In this document: one piece after another, positions 32,882 to 44,117 of the stretch | Layout: the number at the start of each line of letters is the position of its first letter | How positions within the stretch are numbered: position 1 is the first letter of the stretch | DNA from: Zygnema cylindricum | Lineage: Eukaryota > Streptophyta > Zygnematophyceae > Zygnematales > Zygnemataceae | Direction of reading: 5' to 3' | Length of the DNA: 64,000 bases | Assembly: GCA_037447655.1 (NCBI GenBank) | Contig: JBBHKE010003283.1 | Location: 247,628-311,627 of the forward strand | Position numbers and translations under genes: made by a program | The notes under the pieces: model-generated | Databases searched by the model: none | What the model was told of the DNA's origin: nothing | The model's input: only the letters and a program-made list of their open reading frames with translations

Positions 32882-34735
32882 CAGTACTGTAACTTACATA
32901 ATCGTACTTTTATTTTTTGCGCGTGCGATTTGTCACATCACGCCACGCTGTCGTGTTATCAATATCCGTACACTACCGCAAACGGATTGATACGTGGAGT
33001 ACATGTAACTCCTACGACAAATTGTGACGCTCCTATTGGTCCGCGTGTACAAAAACGAAAGGCCCTTGGCAACCAAAGGGCAAAGCATCGGGTCGCCAGC
33101 CACTATTATTCTTCTTATCGTGACGAATTCAACACGGAATTCATCCCCCTCAAAACCGAGCCCCCTGCATAGTTGGGCAAGGGGCGCGCGGCACCCCCCC
33201 TCTCGGCGGGGTCCAGCAATCGTTTGAAGAATACGGGTGCTCACGCTTAACACCCCTCTGTGTTGGCGTGATTTTATATCTTTGCCTCATTGCCCCTGTT
33301 GCGGGCTGCTCAACACAGAACACGTGCCTCCACTTTGGGCTAGCAGCTGCGGCATACATCCAGTCGCTTGGGAGCGGCTTATTGCATGGGCTTGGGCAGT
33401 TTTAACATTACACGGTTTACAGGATAACGGTAGTGTTCTCACCAGATACGCCGTGATGTGCGCCAAAGCTTATTCACTCGTATGTGTTGAGCTTACTCAC
33501 ATTTCTGTGAGTGGTTTCGTCCTTGTCTGCTCGCTCATGCTTGCATGAGTGAGTTACGCGCCGCCTAGGCTTCGTGCTTCGTGGTTGCACTCGCTTCCTG
33601 CGCGATGCCTCCGCCCAACCTTACCCCCATAAGCACGCGTTCCTTCATTTCCCGTGCTTGTGGGGACACTTTGCACCACGGCCACCCGAGCGTTGATGGA
33701 GCGTTTGCTCGGTGTCTTTTATTTAGCTCTTGAAGCTGAATCATGTTTTTGGTCTTCATTGATGTTCAACCTTGACAGTCATTGCTTCACCGCGCGTCAC
33801 CATTCGCGTACGTGCTTACGTGAGCCCCGCTCTATGCTATGTTTTTCTATGGTTGCGGGTGTCATAGCTATTGTCATGCATGTTCGGCCTATCTTTTGTG
33901 TGCTTTTTTTTTCGTTGATCTTGCTTGTCATGTGTGTGGCTTCTTCTTCTTCTTCTTATTCTTCCTTTGTCTTGCTTTCTCCTTTTTTTTATGACATGTG
34001 TCATCTGTGATGGCAACTTGTCGTGACTTGCAAGACTCACGCTTGATGATGGCAAATACTTCCCTCATGTCATCCCTTTCCCTGTGTTTCACATGTCATG
34101 TGCTCTTTATGAGGATCTGTACTGTTTTTTGATGTGCTTGTCATCTCTTTGTCATACGTATTGTCATCTTCTATCTGGCATACTTATCGCTTCTCTTTAT
34201 ATGATAACGCTAAGTGCTCCGTTTCCACTGGGTTCTGGGGATCTTCCTGGTATAGCGACAAAATATAAAAGTACTGTTCCCAATGACTAGACTTAGCGCC
34301 TCCTTGGCCCGACCCGCCTACTGGCAGCTAAGCACTTTTGCCAAAAAGCTTGTCGGAAGGGAGCATAAACGCCTCAGTTCCCCAGAAGGTCAATTTCGGG
34401 AGGATCGGCTTTCTACTAAGCGAACAGGAGCACGTTTTTCAACTGCCCAAAATTTCACGGCATCTTAAATTTGTGTGACAAGCGCACGGTCTTCGTGACA
34501 TTTCCAAAGTATAGGTAATTAATTTCTATCCTTTCGGCACTGAAAAGGGTGATAGCCTATTCCCACCGGATCATTTGTAACTTTTTGCCCATTGCGATGA
34601 TTTTCTAAGAACTCATTGGAAAACGGGTCTTGTCCACACCAAAATTTTGGCACGTAACTCCGATTGAATGTGTCTTGTGACACGTCACACCCTTTGACGT
34701 CATCAAACATAGGCGCGAAAATAAACCTGCAATTT
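32882..34735. other. Unassigned interval between transposon E and the gypsy remnant
   Basis: The first ~100 bases continue the ~115-bp host repeat. At 33059-33096 lies the segment shared with 22362-22396. From 33160 to 34300 the sequence is richer in GC (CCCCCCTCTCGGCGGGGTCC) with TGCTTGTG and CTTGTCATG-like runs. No TIR, LTR or protein domain was recognised. Confidence 0.45.
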
Positions 34736-34739
34736 TTCA

Positions 34740-35600
34740 AACTTCCTAATATGTCCCTTTCTTCCCTTTTACCCTCTCGTTTTCCTCTTCTCCCTCGTTA
34801 AAGTACAACTAATGTGTTAGATATTAAAGTAGGAGAAAAAACTCTTAACCCTAAATTTTCTTTTGTTCTTGGACCCTTGGATTCCATGGATTTACCAATA
34901 CCTCCTATGTGGAAAAAAAACTGGAGAGGGAAAAAAAAGGTACGGAAGTTGAAAAAATAGAAGGAGAGGAAGAAGAAGAACCAATTACAGAGAAAAACCC
35001 TAAAATTGGAGAGATAGGAGGTCCAAAAGGTCTTGAACCCAGAGATTGGAAGAAAAGAGGGAGATGTTATGACTTTTGATAGGATTCGTGTTCTACAAAC
35101 GAAAAAACTGTTTAAGTTTGGAAAGGGAGAGGAGAGGGAGGGAGAAGGAAGTAGGAGAAGAGATAGAAAATCAAGGGAGGTGTAAAGGGGAGAAAGTGGA
35201 GAGGGAAAAACATAGGGGGGAGAGGGAATGGAGTGGGAGAGGAGAGAAGAGATGAGAGAGAGGGAGAGGTGAAGGGAGAGGAGAGGGAGAAGGGAAGGAA
35301 AGAGTGAGGGGAGAGGGAGGAGAGGAGAGGGAGAGTACAAAATAGGAGAAAATTAAAAGTGAAAAATAAAAGAGATATTGCAGGTCAAGTGCATACAAAG
35401 GAGAGGAGAAGACTGTCGTGCATGAGAACGAAGCAAGAAAACATGCATAAAAACCAGCAAAGTCATGCTCACAAACATATATAGCAACGCAAATAAATAT
35501 TAAATGAAAAATATGTATATATATCATGCAAAAGAATAAAGGTGAAAATAACAAAAAGGAAAAGGGAAGAATACTCCCCTAGCGTGAAGTGAATCCTATA
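34740..35600 (-). other. Pyrimidine-rich region at the 3' side of the gypsy element
   Basis: On the minus strand this is CT-rich with long open Ser/Leu/Pro/Phe frames of low complexity. It follows a G-run (GGAGCTGGGGGGGGAATTA on the minus strand, about 35600-35620) that looks like a polypurine tract, so at least part is probably the 3' LTR. I could not define LTR ends because the 5' LTR was not identified. Confidence 0.4.
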
Positions 35601-35617
35601 ATTCCCCCCCCAGCTCC

Positions 35618-35892
35618 TTAGCGTGCGGAGGAGCTGGTCAAAACCTTCGGCAGCTCTTGACAGCCATGGCAAAACCAATGGCCAGTTGGCACAACTGTCA
35701 ACGGAGGAATTAAGCACTCCAAGCGGAACCCTTGGTTACAATGGTCGCACAAGAGTATGGAAGTCTCGCCGTCTGCTCGCCTGCAAATGGTACATTCCGT
35801 CGCCTCTGTGATTGGCATCCTCATTGGATCCATATCCTGTGACAAATTCGGTAAGTAACAAGGTGCATAGTTCTTCGAATGCTCTCGAATTA
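35618..35892 (-). pseudogene. PHD-finger-like domain at the gypsy integrase C-terminus
   Basis: The frame reads CTICRRADGE, LLCDHCNQGFRLECLIPPL, then HWFCHGC: the spacing of a C4HC3 PHD finger. The canonical His (between the second and third Cys pairs, usually GFH) is Arg here, so it may be a variant or decayed finger. It joins the integrase tail through REHSKNYAPCYLPNLSQD in the +1 frame: after NGTLGLRVRIQG the original frame hits TAA at 35890-35892, consistent with a one-base indel. PHD fingers bind histone H3 tails, so by analogy with chromodomains it could guide integration. That is inference. Confidence 0.75.
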
Positions 35893-36879
35893 TCCTTGTA
35901 TCCGCACTCGCAAACCCAACGTCCCATTAGCATATATTTCCACCACACGAAAAATGTGTGGTGAAACATCCGTGTCCAAAGTGTCGAAAGATTGTCGACG
36001 AAGGTACATGTAATCTCCGACTTGGTAAGATTTCAGTTGAGGCTTGTAACTGCCACTTCGCGTAGTGGCAAAGCGCAAGGTATCCCGATGTTGGGCAATC
36101 TGCAAATTATCAAAAGCCATGGGCATCTCACGAGCGAAAAGCAAAGCACGGCGAGTTAGTTCTTCCAAGAATATGGTGTCAGACATTAGAGGCAAAGGTA
36201 AACTTGCTGCTTTCTGAATATTCCGACCGAGCAAGGGTGCTCGGCCGAAGAGAATATAGTACGGGCTGAAATTAGCCAAACTAGCCTGTACGGACATCCG
36301 GTACCCCATGGTGATATAGCCCAAGGATTCGTCCCAGACAGAGATGTGTTTCTCCAAACAATGCTTTCGAAGAGCCCGCTTGAAAGTTTGGACAGCTCGT
36401 TCCGCCAAGCCATCGGCTTGTGGGTGATCACAACTCGTCTGGCGATGATCAGTTAAAGCTTCATCCAACATCTCTTGAAATTCCCCCCGGAACTCCGTAC
36501 CCTGGTTTGTGAGAACCTCCGCAGGAGCTCCATAACCCATGAGAACGTACTCTTTAAAAGCAGAGGTCGTCAATTTAGGCGTCATGTGGGGAAGAGCGAC
36601 CACCTCTACCCACTTGCTTAGATTTTCAATCACTATCATGATGTATTGTTTCCCCTTTCGAGATAAGGGAAACGGTCCGGCAAGATCCACCGACCAGCGA
36701 TAAAACAATCCTCTAATAGGCAATGGCTGTAGAGACACCTGCCGATCAGAGAAAGAGGTGCATAGCCGATCGCATGTGGCGCATTTGTGGAGAATGGCCG
36801 CCACATCCGCTTGAACTCCGGACCACCAATAGCGTGCCTGTACAAGGCTCAAAGTACGCTTGGTTCAATAATGGCCAAG
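35890..36879 (-). pseudogene. Gypsy integrase (zinc-binding, DDE core, C-terminal domain)
   Basis: The open 320-aa stretch begins SLVQARYWW, followed by the CATCDRLC half of the HHCC zinc finger. The catalytic core shows WSVDLAGPFP (first Asp), VLTNQGTEF (second position, usually Asp: here TNQGTEF carries Asn, likely inactivating) and AERAVQTFKRAL (third Glu). The C-terminal part, VGDYMYLRRQSFDTL, is the small beta-barrel region. An in-frame stop lies just upstream (GHY*TKRTL), and the copia element separates it from the RT part. Confidence 0.8.
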
Positions 36880-37929
36880 TGAAACTCTGAAACCTCCATA
36901 AGTCCTCAGAGTAGACAGCTTCCAAGAAGCCTCTAGGATAATCCTGACCCCTTTTTGTTCCAGCAAAAATAACTACCACCATGGCAGACAAAAACCCTGA
37001 CCACCTCCACCCCTAAAAAGGCAAGACTCCCTTGAGTCGGTAGCAAAAAGAATCTCTGAATTTGCTCCCCTGAGCAGTAAGTTATGGAGGGTCAAAGTTG
37101 ACCTTTTGTACAGAAGCTCTCTGGGAGAGGGGGTCCTATCTTCTAATTTTTCTAAGTCCTATCTCTCTCATAGACTCTATCTACTGATGTACGGAACCAA
37201 TCAGAATTGAGTTCCGTACGCAAAAGTACAGCTGCCGGTGTACTTTATGTACGGACATTGTACGACATGGCCAAAATGTCGACACATGTCAAATCCGGAT
37301 TCGTTGCCATAATCTCCGGAGATTCCACAATCCAACGGAATTTCGCCACGCATCATCCGATGTGGCGATGGCCACAAACAGCCAAAATCTTCCTCCGCGA
37401 TCTCGGCGCTAATCTCGACCATCCGATTAAAATTGGATTTAATCGTAGCCGAAATAAATACATGCGCGATATTTGTTTCACTTACGAAACAAATGCGCGG
37501 TATTGATTTCGAGTTCGTACCGTAATCCGTACTCTATATATTATTGGATCTATCTATCCCGTAATGTATTATAGTTAAATGAATTATCGTACGTATACGC
37601 ATATAATTAATTATCAAACTATATACTACGTAATACTACTGCTAGACCTAACGGCTAAGGCTACCGGCTATTTCCTGTCTGCCGGCCGGTAGGTACTGGG
37701 TTCAAATCTTGCCGCCGGCGCATACCTTTTAAATAAATAAATAAACCCTAATATAAAATTCTCGTAAACCTCAGGATAGCCAAGGTAGCCATGGCTCTAG
37801 CTTCCTCTCCAACTTCTCAGTGACTGCGACAAGTTTGAGAGTTGGAGAGAGAAGTTAGAGATAGACTGCCTCGACTTCTATATTTCTTATCATACCTAGA
37901 AAATACTAATGAAACCATTAGTTTCTACA
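36880..37929 (-). repeat. 3' LTR of copia family 1 copy 1
   Basis: 1050 bp, nearly identical to the 5' LTR. Visible differences include a 4-base indel near 37216 (TTCCGTACGCAAAAG against TTCCGCAAAAG) and scattered substitutions, so the insertion is fairly recent. It carries the antisense tRNA-like module at 37641-37740. Confidence 0.93.
37641..37740 (+). promoter_or_regulatory. tRNA-like Pol III-type module, 3' LTR of family 1 copy 1
   Basis: GACCTAACGGCTAAGGCT (A-box-like D arm), a GC-rich middle, B box GGTTCAAATCT (37699-37709) and TTTT (37737-37740). The module is antisense to the element. Confidence 0.62.
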
Positions 37930-38073
37930 CTCCCCTTATTTTCTAGTCAATCTTTAATTTCAGACCACACTTCTCCCTGCAAAAAATTAGCTTAGGGGAA
38001 GGCACAGGTTTGGTCATCATATCTGCTACCATCTCACTATCTGGTCTGTACTCTAAACTGATTATTTTGTTTT

Positions 38074-39507
38074 CTACTTTCTCTCTAACAAAGTTGAGTG
38101 TGATGTCCATGTGTTTGGCTTTAAAATGGTGTTTAGGATTGGCAGAAATAGCGATTGCTGCCTGATTATCACAAAATTTTTTTTCTGCACACCACTCTTA
38201 AGGTGACCAAGCTCACCAAGCAAAGACTTGACCCACATCAATTCTTTTACAGCAGAGCAAGAGGCCATATACTCAGCCTCCATGGTGGACTGAGCAATAA
38301 CCTTCTGCTGTTTGCTACTCCAACAGCAAGCCCCATCACCCACATATAATACATATCCAGAAGTACATCTCCTCATCGGAGCATCACCATAACTGGCATC
38401 ACTCCAAGTAGTGATGTCAGTATTCTCCCCACCCAAATGCAACCATAGATCTCTAGTTCCTACCAAATATCTAAGGACTCTCTTAGCTGCCTCCCAATCC
38501 TTCTTAGTGGGAGCATTTAGACTTCTACTTAGCACTCCTACAGCTGCAGCTAAATCCGACCGGGTACAATTCATAAAATAGATTAGACTTCCCACTACTT
38601 GCCTGTAAGGAATAGTCTGCATGAACTTCTGTTCATCAGGAGATAATTCCTCGTCTAAGACTATGACTCCTTCTTCCTCACTCCCCTCACTTCCCTTCTT
38701 CAACTCCATTGGAGTTGTACAACTATTAGCTTTATCCATTTGAAATTTTTCAAGCATGTTCCCTATTGCTTCCTTTTGAGTCAATCTTATAATTTTCCTT
38801 TTTTGGTCTCTCTCTACTTGAATTCCCAAAATATATCTTGCTTCTCCCATATCCTTCATTTCAAATCTCCCCTTAAGATCGGTTTTTAGTTTGTTAATTT
38901 TTTCCATTGATTTACTTAATACAATTAAATCATCAACATAAATTGCAATAAATATCAAACCTTCCTCATCTTCGAAAATATAGATTGAGTGATCTGAGCT
39001 GATCCGAATATATCCTTGACCGATAAAAAACTCATCAAGCTTCTTATTCCATTGTCGAGGTGCCTGTTTCAAACCATAAAGAGATTTAATTAGCCGGCAT
39101 ACCTTACTTTCCTCTCCTTCCTCCACAAAACCTTCGGGTTGTCGCATGAAGATCTCCTCTTCCAATTCTCCATGCAAAAAGGCTGTCTTGATGTCCATTT
39201 GATGCACTTCCATGTCTTCCGCCGCTGCTAAACTGAGAAGTATGCGGACGGAGGGAAATCTGACCACCGGGGCAAAGGTTTCCTCGTAGTCAATTCCTTC
39301 CTTTTGTGTAAATCCCTTTGCCACTAATCTGGCCTTGTAGCGCTCAATTGTGTTATCTGGGTTTAGTTTTAGTTTGAAAACCCACTTACAACCGATTGGT
39401 TTTCGGTTAGGTGGACAGTCCACCAGCTCCCAAGTATCGGCTGCAATGATTGAAGCCATCTCCTCATTGATGGCTGTCTTCCACCGGTTTCTTTCTGGAC
39501 AAGTCAT
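38074..39507 (-). pseudogene. Copia family 1 reverse transcriptase and RNase H
   Basis: An open frame of 477 aa. It starts in the RT fingers (GCKWVFKLKLNPDNTIERYK), has MDIKTAFLHGELEEEIFM in the first catalytic block and the YVDD active site (FIAIYVDDLIVLSK), then a connection region. RNase H follows with WSDASYGDAPMRRC, SGYVLYVGDGACCWSS and STMEAEYMA. The end is frameshifted after the last RNase H block (VQKKNFVIIRQQ replaces the expected FCDNQAA). The frame opens after a frameshift or stop from the integrase tail. It copies element RNA into DNA and degrades the RNA template. Confidence 0.88.
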
Positions 39508-39551
39508 CCCTTCTCCATAAGTTTGAGGTTCATCTTGATGAGGTAGTTTAG

Positions 39552-40409
39552 TTACTTTGTTTTCACCTGTTTTTCTTGCAGTCTTTTGCTACTTCTCCTC
39601 CCCCCCTCAAAATCTGAGGCCGGAATAGATGGTTCTCGTGGATTCTTTCGAACAAACTCGGCTTCTCCCCTATCCCTTGATTCCGAATCAATTTCCACCA
39701 CGTCTTCCGCTTCGAGTAGAGTTGTCACTGGAGTTTCCACAGCCGAGTCCTTTTCGGTCTGATTTGTTCCTGCAAGAATGTCATCTTCTCTAAAACCTGG
39801 ATAGTTAGGAAGCTCAAAGTCATCGGAATTTTCTGACTCAAATCTGATTTTTACTGACTTCGTATATTTGAAGGGATCCACAGACTTTCTTTCATCCATA
39901 ACTACTAGATGCTTTACTAAGATTATATCTTCCCTTTTTAGATCATAAACTCTATATCCTTTAACATCTTCATCATATCCTAATAAGTATCCAGGTTTTC
40001 CTTTAGGATCTAGCTTCCAATTGGACCGATCAGTATCTAGGCTGAACACTTGACTGCCGAAAACCTTTAAGTGAGATATGTCTGGTTTTCGGCCTGTCCA
40101 TCTCTCATAAGGTGTTTGATCTTTTATAGCTGAAGTAAGAACTCTATTCTTGAGGTAATTAGCACAGTTCATTGCTTCTGCCCAAAACCTTTTCCCTATC
40201 TTTTTATCTGACAACATACTTCTAGCACTATCACTTAGTGTTCTATTTAACCTTTCAGCTACCCCATTCTGTTCCGGATTTTCTGGAACTGTCTTTTGGT
40301 GTTGAACCCCATCTTCCCTCAGAAAATCCTCAAACTGGTTAGAAGTATACTCTCCACCATTGTCACTCCTTACTCTCTTGATTGGAGTTTCATTGATTTT
40401 TCGCTCCAT
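39552..40409 (-). pseudogene. Copia family 1 integrase (central and C-terminal part)
   Basis: 285 aa with RVRSDNGGEYTS (second catalytic Asp), NPEQNGVAERLNRTLSD (catalytic Glu) and the copia-type GKR motif region KPGYLLGYDEDVKGYRVYD. The first catalytic Asp, in DLVHTDIWGP, lies in the preceding open frame (about 40560). The two are separated by a frameshift in a G-run near 40513 and another near 40410. It inserts element cDNA into the genome. Confidence 0.85.
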
Positions 40410-40500
40410 GCTTTATATTGTCTAAAACAATCCTCAGCTTCGGACTTGTTTTTCAAAAAATATACCCGGTAATACCGAGACCAATCATCAGTTATAGTCA

Positions 40501-41169
40501 TCATAAATCTCTTCCCCCCGGTGAGGGCACTTTAGCCGGTCCCCAAATATCTGTGTGTACTAGATCTAGAATTTTTTCTCCCTTATAGGTGGCTGACTTA
40601 GGAAAGGGTAATCTGTGTGCTTTACCTTGAGCACATCCACTACAATCACTTATATCATCACTCTCACTGAACTGAATCCCTTCCACCACTCCCATCTTTT
40701 TCATCTCTCTTAACTTATCTAGATTCACATGCCCAAGCCTCTTATGCCACATCATAATATCATGAACACCAACATAATAAAGTTTCTTCTTTTCATTACT
40801 TAAGATCAGCCTAAACATCCCATGGCTACCTTTCTCAGCAATGAAATAGACATCATCCTCAAAACTAGCAGTAAAGACTCCTTCCCTAGTGCTAGTAAAA
40901 AAACCTTTATCATCTAATACTGATGTAGAGATAAGATTTTTGTTCAGCTCCGGAATAAACAATACATCGGAGAATGTTAATATGGATGTCTTTCCTTGTA
41001 CTAACACTTTTAGATCTACCGATCCTACAAGAGTAGTGGTGACTATCCTCCCATCCCCGTACTCTATCTCTACGGTGGGAATCTTTCTTATCTTAGTGAA
41101 CAGGTGTCTATCCTTACACATGTGCATGGAGGCACCTGAATCTACAATCCAGCCTGCTTCACCTTTCAA
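40501..41169 (-). pseudogene. Copia family 1 protease and integrase zinc-binding domain
   Basis: 222 aa. GWIVDSGASMHMC is the aspartic protease active site (DSG). WHKRLGHVNLDKL and DCSGCAQGKAHRLPF form the HHCC zinc-binding (GAG_pre-integrase) domain, followed by LDLVHTDIWGPA, the start of the integrase core. The frame ends at a one-base loss in a G-run. Protease would mature the Gag-Pol polyprotein. Confidence 0.87.
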
Positions 41170-42273
41170 TCCACCGTAAGCACATTTCTGCCTTCGTGGA
41201 ATTTGACCTCATTTTTCGCCTCCAACTCCTCATCCAAAAGGAGCTCATCGTCCTCGTCCTCGGATTCAGCCTCAAGTACCTGTGTGACAAGGGCCTTTTT
41301 CTTTCCTCTCGGGGTACCACCGGTCTGCCCCTCCTTTAACCGAAGCTCGGTTAGCTTAGTGCACTCTGCCATATAGTGTTCGGTTTCTTACAAAAGTGAT
41401 ATAGTCCTTTTGGAGCCCTTGGTTTGAACTCATCGGCCTGTTTTTTCTGCTCCCTACCCCCATAGTTTCCGACCGGTTTTCGGGAATCCCTGTTCCTCCA
41501 ATCAGTCGCTGTTGCCAAGGCTTGGCCACTCTTTCCTCCCCTTCGGATCTCAACTGTATTCTCTCAAACGAGAATCATCCCTACCACTGAGTTCCATATC
41601 CACCTTGAGTCCGGCAAGTCTTGCAAACGGTTGACTATGTTCTCGAACTCATCAGGTAACTTCATCAGTAAACAGTTAACCTTTCTTTTTCACTAAAATC
41701 TTTTCCCGCACTCCGTAGTTCCATGAACAGTGTAGCAAGCTCATTGCAAAAATCCAACATATTTCCCCCTTTGTATACATACTCCTTATCTTTCTGATCA
41801 GCCAACTGTTGTTGCTAAATCGTACCACTTCGGTACATCTCTATGAGAGCCATCCAAAGATCGGATGCTCTTTCTACGTGCAAATGAGGACATGCAAGTC
41901 CTTGAGTGAGATGGCGTAGGATGAAGTGCTTTGCCGCCATATTGTTGAAGTCCCAGGTTTCAGTATCATTCTCCTCATTCCTCGGAATAGGTGACATGAA
42001 TGTCGAACCAGTTGCTATTGGTGTGGTCTTCTCCTTCTCCTTTCCTTTGTCCACCACCTCTCATTCTTTTGTTTCCTCCGTTGAAGGTGGGTCCTCTTTC
42101 CTGGTGAATCTGGTTCCTCCAAACCCTGGAGGAATTCCAAGACTTGATGGACGCCCCAACCGTCCACTCACTATCCCCCAAAACCTTTTTTCGCATATAG
42201 CTCCTATCATCATACTTTCCCAGTATATGAAGCCATTTCCATTAAAGATTGGTACCCTAGAGGGTGGGCCCAT
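41166..42273 (-). pseudogene. Copia family 1 gag, copy 1, broken
   Basis: It starts at the ATG inside the primer-binding site (MGPPSRVPIFNGNGFIYW). Frameshifts near 42060 and a TAG in place of CAG near 41815 (GTI*QQQLADQK) break it, and more shifts lie at 41380-41700. The final piece (MAECTKLTELRLKEGQTGG) is the tail after the zinc knuckle. Compared with copy 2 (50935-51925) it is the more damaged version. Gag forms the virus-like particle shell. Confidence 0.82.
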
Positions 42274-42277
42274 AACC
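42263..42277 (-). promoter_or_regulatory. Half-tRNA primer-binding site overlapping gag start (family 1 copy 1)
   Basis: Minus strand GGTTATGGGCCCACC starts immediately after the LTR's terminal CA. It is complementary to the anticodon arm of plant initiator tRNA-Met (GGTGGGCCCATAACC), not to a tRNA 3' end. The ATG inside is the first codon of gag. Confidence 0.85.
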
Positions 42278-43323
42278 TGAAACTCTGAGACCTCCATAAG
42301 TCCTCAGAGTAGACAGCTTCCAAGAAGCCTCTAGGATAATCCTAACCCCTTTGTGTTCCAGCAAAAATAACTTCCACCCTGGAAGACAAAAACCCTGACC
42401 ACCTGCACCCTTGTGAAGGCAAGACTCCCTTGAGTGGATACCAAAAAGAATCTCTGAATTTGCTCCCCTGAGCAGTAAGTTATGGAGGGTCAAAGTTGAC
42501 CTTTTGAACAGAAGCTCTCTGGGAGAGGGGGTCCTATCTTCTAATTTTTCTAAGTCCTATCTCTCTCAGAGACTTTATCTACTGATGTACGGAACCAATC
42601 AGAATTGAGTTCCGCAAAAGTACAGCTGCCGGTGTACTTTATGTACGGACATTGTACGACATGGCCAAAATGTTGACACATGTCAAATCCGGATCCGGTG
42701 CCATAATCTCCGGAGATTCCACAATCCAACGGAATTTCGCCACGCGTCATCCGATGTGGCGATGGCCACAAACCGCCAAAATCTTCCTCCGCGATCTCGG
42801 CGCTAATCCCGACCGTCTGATTAAAATCGGATTTAATCGTAGCCGTAATAAATACATGCGCGATATTTGTTTCACTTACGAAACAAATGCGCGGTATTGA
42901 TTTCGAGTTCGTACCGTAATCCGTACTCTATATATTATTGGATCTATGTATCCCGTAATGTATTATAGTTAAATGAATTATCGTACGTATACGCATATAA
43001 TTAATTATCAAACTATATACTACGTAATACTACTCCTAGACCTAACGGTTAAGGCTACCTGCTACTTCCTGTCTGCCGACCGGTAGGTACAGGGTTTAAA
43101 TCCTGCCGCCGGCGCATACCTTTTAAATAAATAAATAAACCCTAATATAAAATTTCCATAAACCTCAGGATAGCCAAGGTAGCCATGGCTCTAGCTTCCT
43201 CTCCAACTTCTCAGTGACTGCGACAAGTTTGAGAGTTGGAGAGAGAAGTTAGAGATAGACTGCCTCGACTTCTATATTTCTTTTCATACCTAGAAAATAC
43301 TAATAAAACCATTAGTTTCTACA
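42278..43323 (-). repeat. 5' LTR of copia family 1 copy 1
   Basis: 1046 bp, starts TGTAGAAACTAATGG and ends TTTCA on the minus strand. The tRNA-like module lies at 43035-43124. Confidence 0.93.
43035..43124 (+). promoter_or_regulatory. tRNA-like Pol III-type module, 5' LTR of family 1 copy 1
   Basis: GACCTAACGGTTAAGGCT, B box GGTTTAAATCC (43093-43103), TTTT (43121-43124). Antisense to the element. Confidence 0.6.
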
Positions 43324-43793
43324 CCAAGCTCGGTATGTATCTGCTCAATCAAGGACAAGCGCTCGGATGGTCGGGGAACATGACGATGACTGCTGTTTGC
43401 CAGCAATCGAACTAAAGATCCGCCGAGCCACAGATAATTTTTAGCTCGTTTCTTTACTCGGTCTTCTTCCTCGGCGGTAGTACCGGGCCGAAAGGTTTGA
43501 GAGGAGAGGAAGAGGATTAAATGGCCGTCGCGCCACGGATTTGTGGTAGGCCGATGGTGAGGAATAAAAGAGAGACGGTAAGTGATATAGGAACCAGCCG
43601 ACATGGCCGGTACCTCGTCTTCGTCGAAATCTTGCCGGACACCGTTATCGGTGGTCCGGGGTAGTGGATTCCGAGAAATCACGTCGGAGTTCAAGCTTAA
43701 CAAACCGGGCCGATGGATGATATCAACTTCGTACTCTTGTTTAATTAAAGCCCATCGGGCAAGCTTCCCTGAAAGCTTATAGTTGGTCATCAA
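43324..43793 (-). pseudogene. Gypsy RNase H tail and start of integrase zinc finger
   Basis: KLSGKLARWALIKQEYEVDI and HRPGLLSLNSDVISRNP are the typical end of gypsy RNase H (the expected NxDALSR block reads NSDVISR). SLIEQIHTELG begins the HHCC finger. The last residues of the open frame derive from the inserted LTR, so the true gene is cut here. Confidence 0.8.
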
Positions 43794-44117
43794 CCAATGA
43801 AGGGGTTGATAGTCAGTTAGGAGCGTGAATGGCTTGTCGTAAAGATAATGTCGAAAATGAACAATACACCATAGCGTGGCGAGACTTTCACCCTCGTAAC
43901 TACTGTAATTAGATTAAGCTCGGGTATTGCTCCGGTTGGCGTATGCCACTACGTATTCCTCTCCATTTAACTCTCTTTGAGTTTAAATAGCCGCAATGCC
44001 TAGCTTCCCGAAATTGGTTTGTAGGCAAAAGGGAAGCTTGTGGTTAGGAGGTCGGAGAATGGGAGCGTTGGAAAGGGCGGTTTTCAGTTTTCGAAACACT
44101 TCTACTTGGGTGGGTCC
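43794..44117 (-). pseudogene. Gypsy RNase H core remnant with stops
   Basis: Readable in pieces (for example NFGKLGIAAI, EEYVVAYANRS and LATLWCIVHFRHYLYDKPFTLLTDYQ with the RNase H LTD signature), but interrupted by several stop codons. It links the RT with the RNase H tail. Confidence 0.65.

Larger units (their letters stand above)
36880..43323 (-). mobile_element. Ty1/copia family 1, copy 1, with both LTRs and TSD CCAAG
   Basis: A 6444-bp element flanked by CCAAG (36875-36879 and 43324-43328). LTRs (36880-37929 and 42278-43323) start TGTAGAAACTAATGG and end TTTCA on the minus strand. The primer-binding site is at 42263-42277 and the polypurine tract AAAATAAGGGGAG at 37930-37942. Domain order is gag, protease, integrase, RT, RNase H. 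All frames are present but gag has a nonsense mutation and several frameshifts interrupt pol. It inserted into the gypsy element between its RNase H and integrase regions. Confidence 0.95.

Noticed and set aside
38155-38349. Plus-strand frames over the copia pol regions (also at 46782-47357 and 48286-48813)
   Set aside because: Antisense shadows of RT/RNase H; the recurring plus-strand patterns follow from conserved minus-strand codons.
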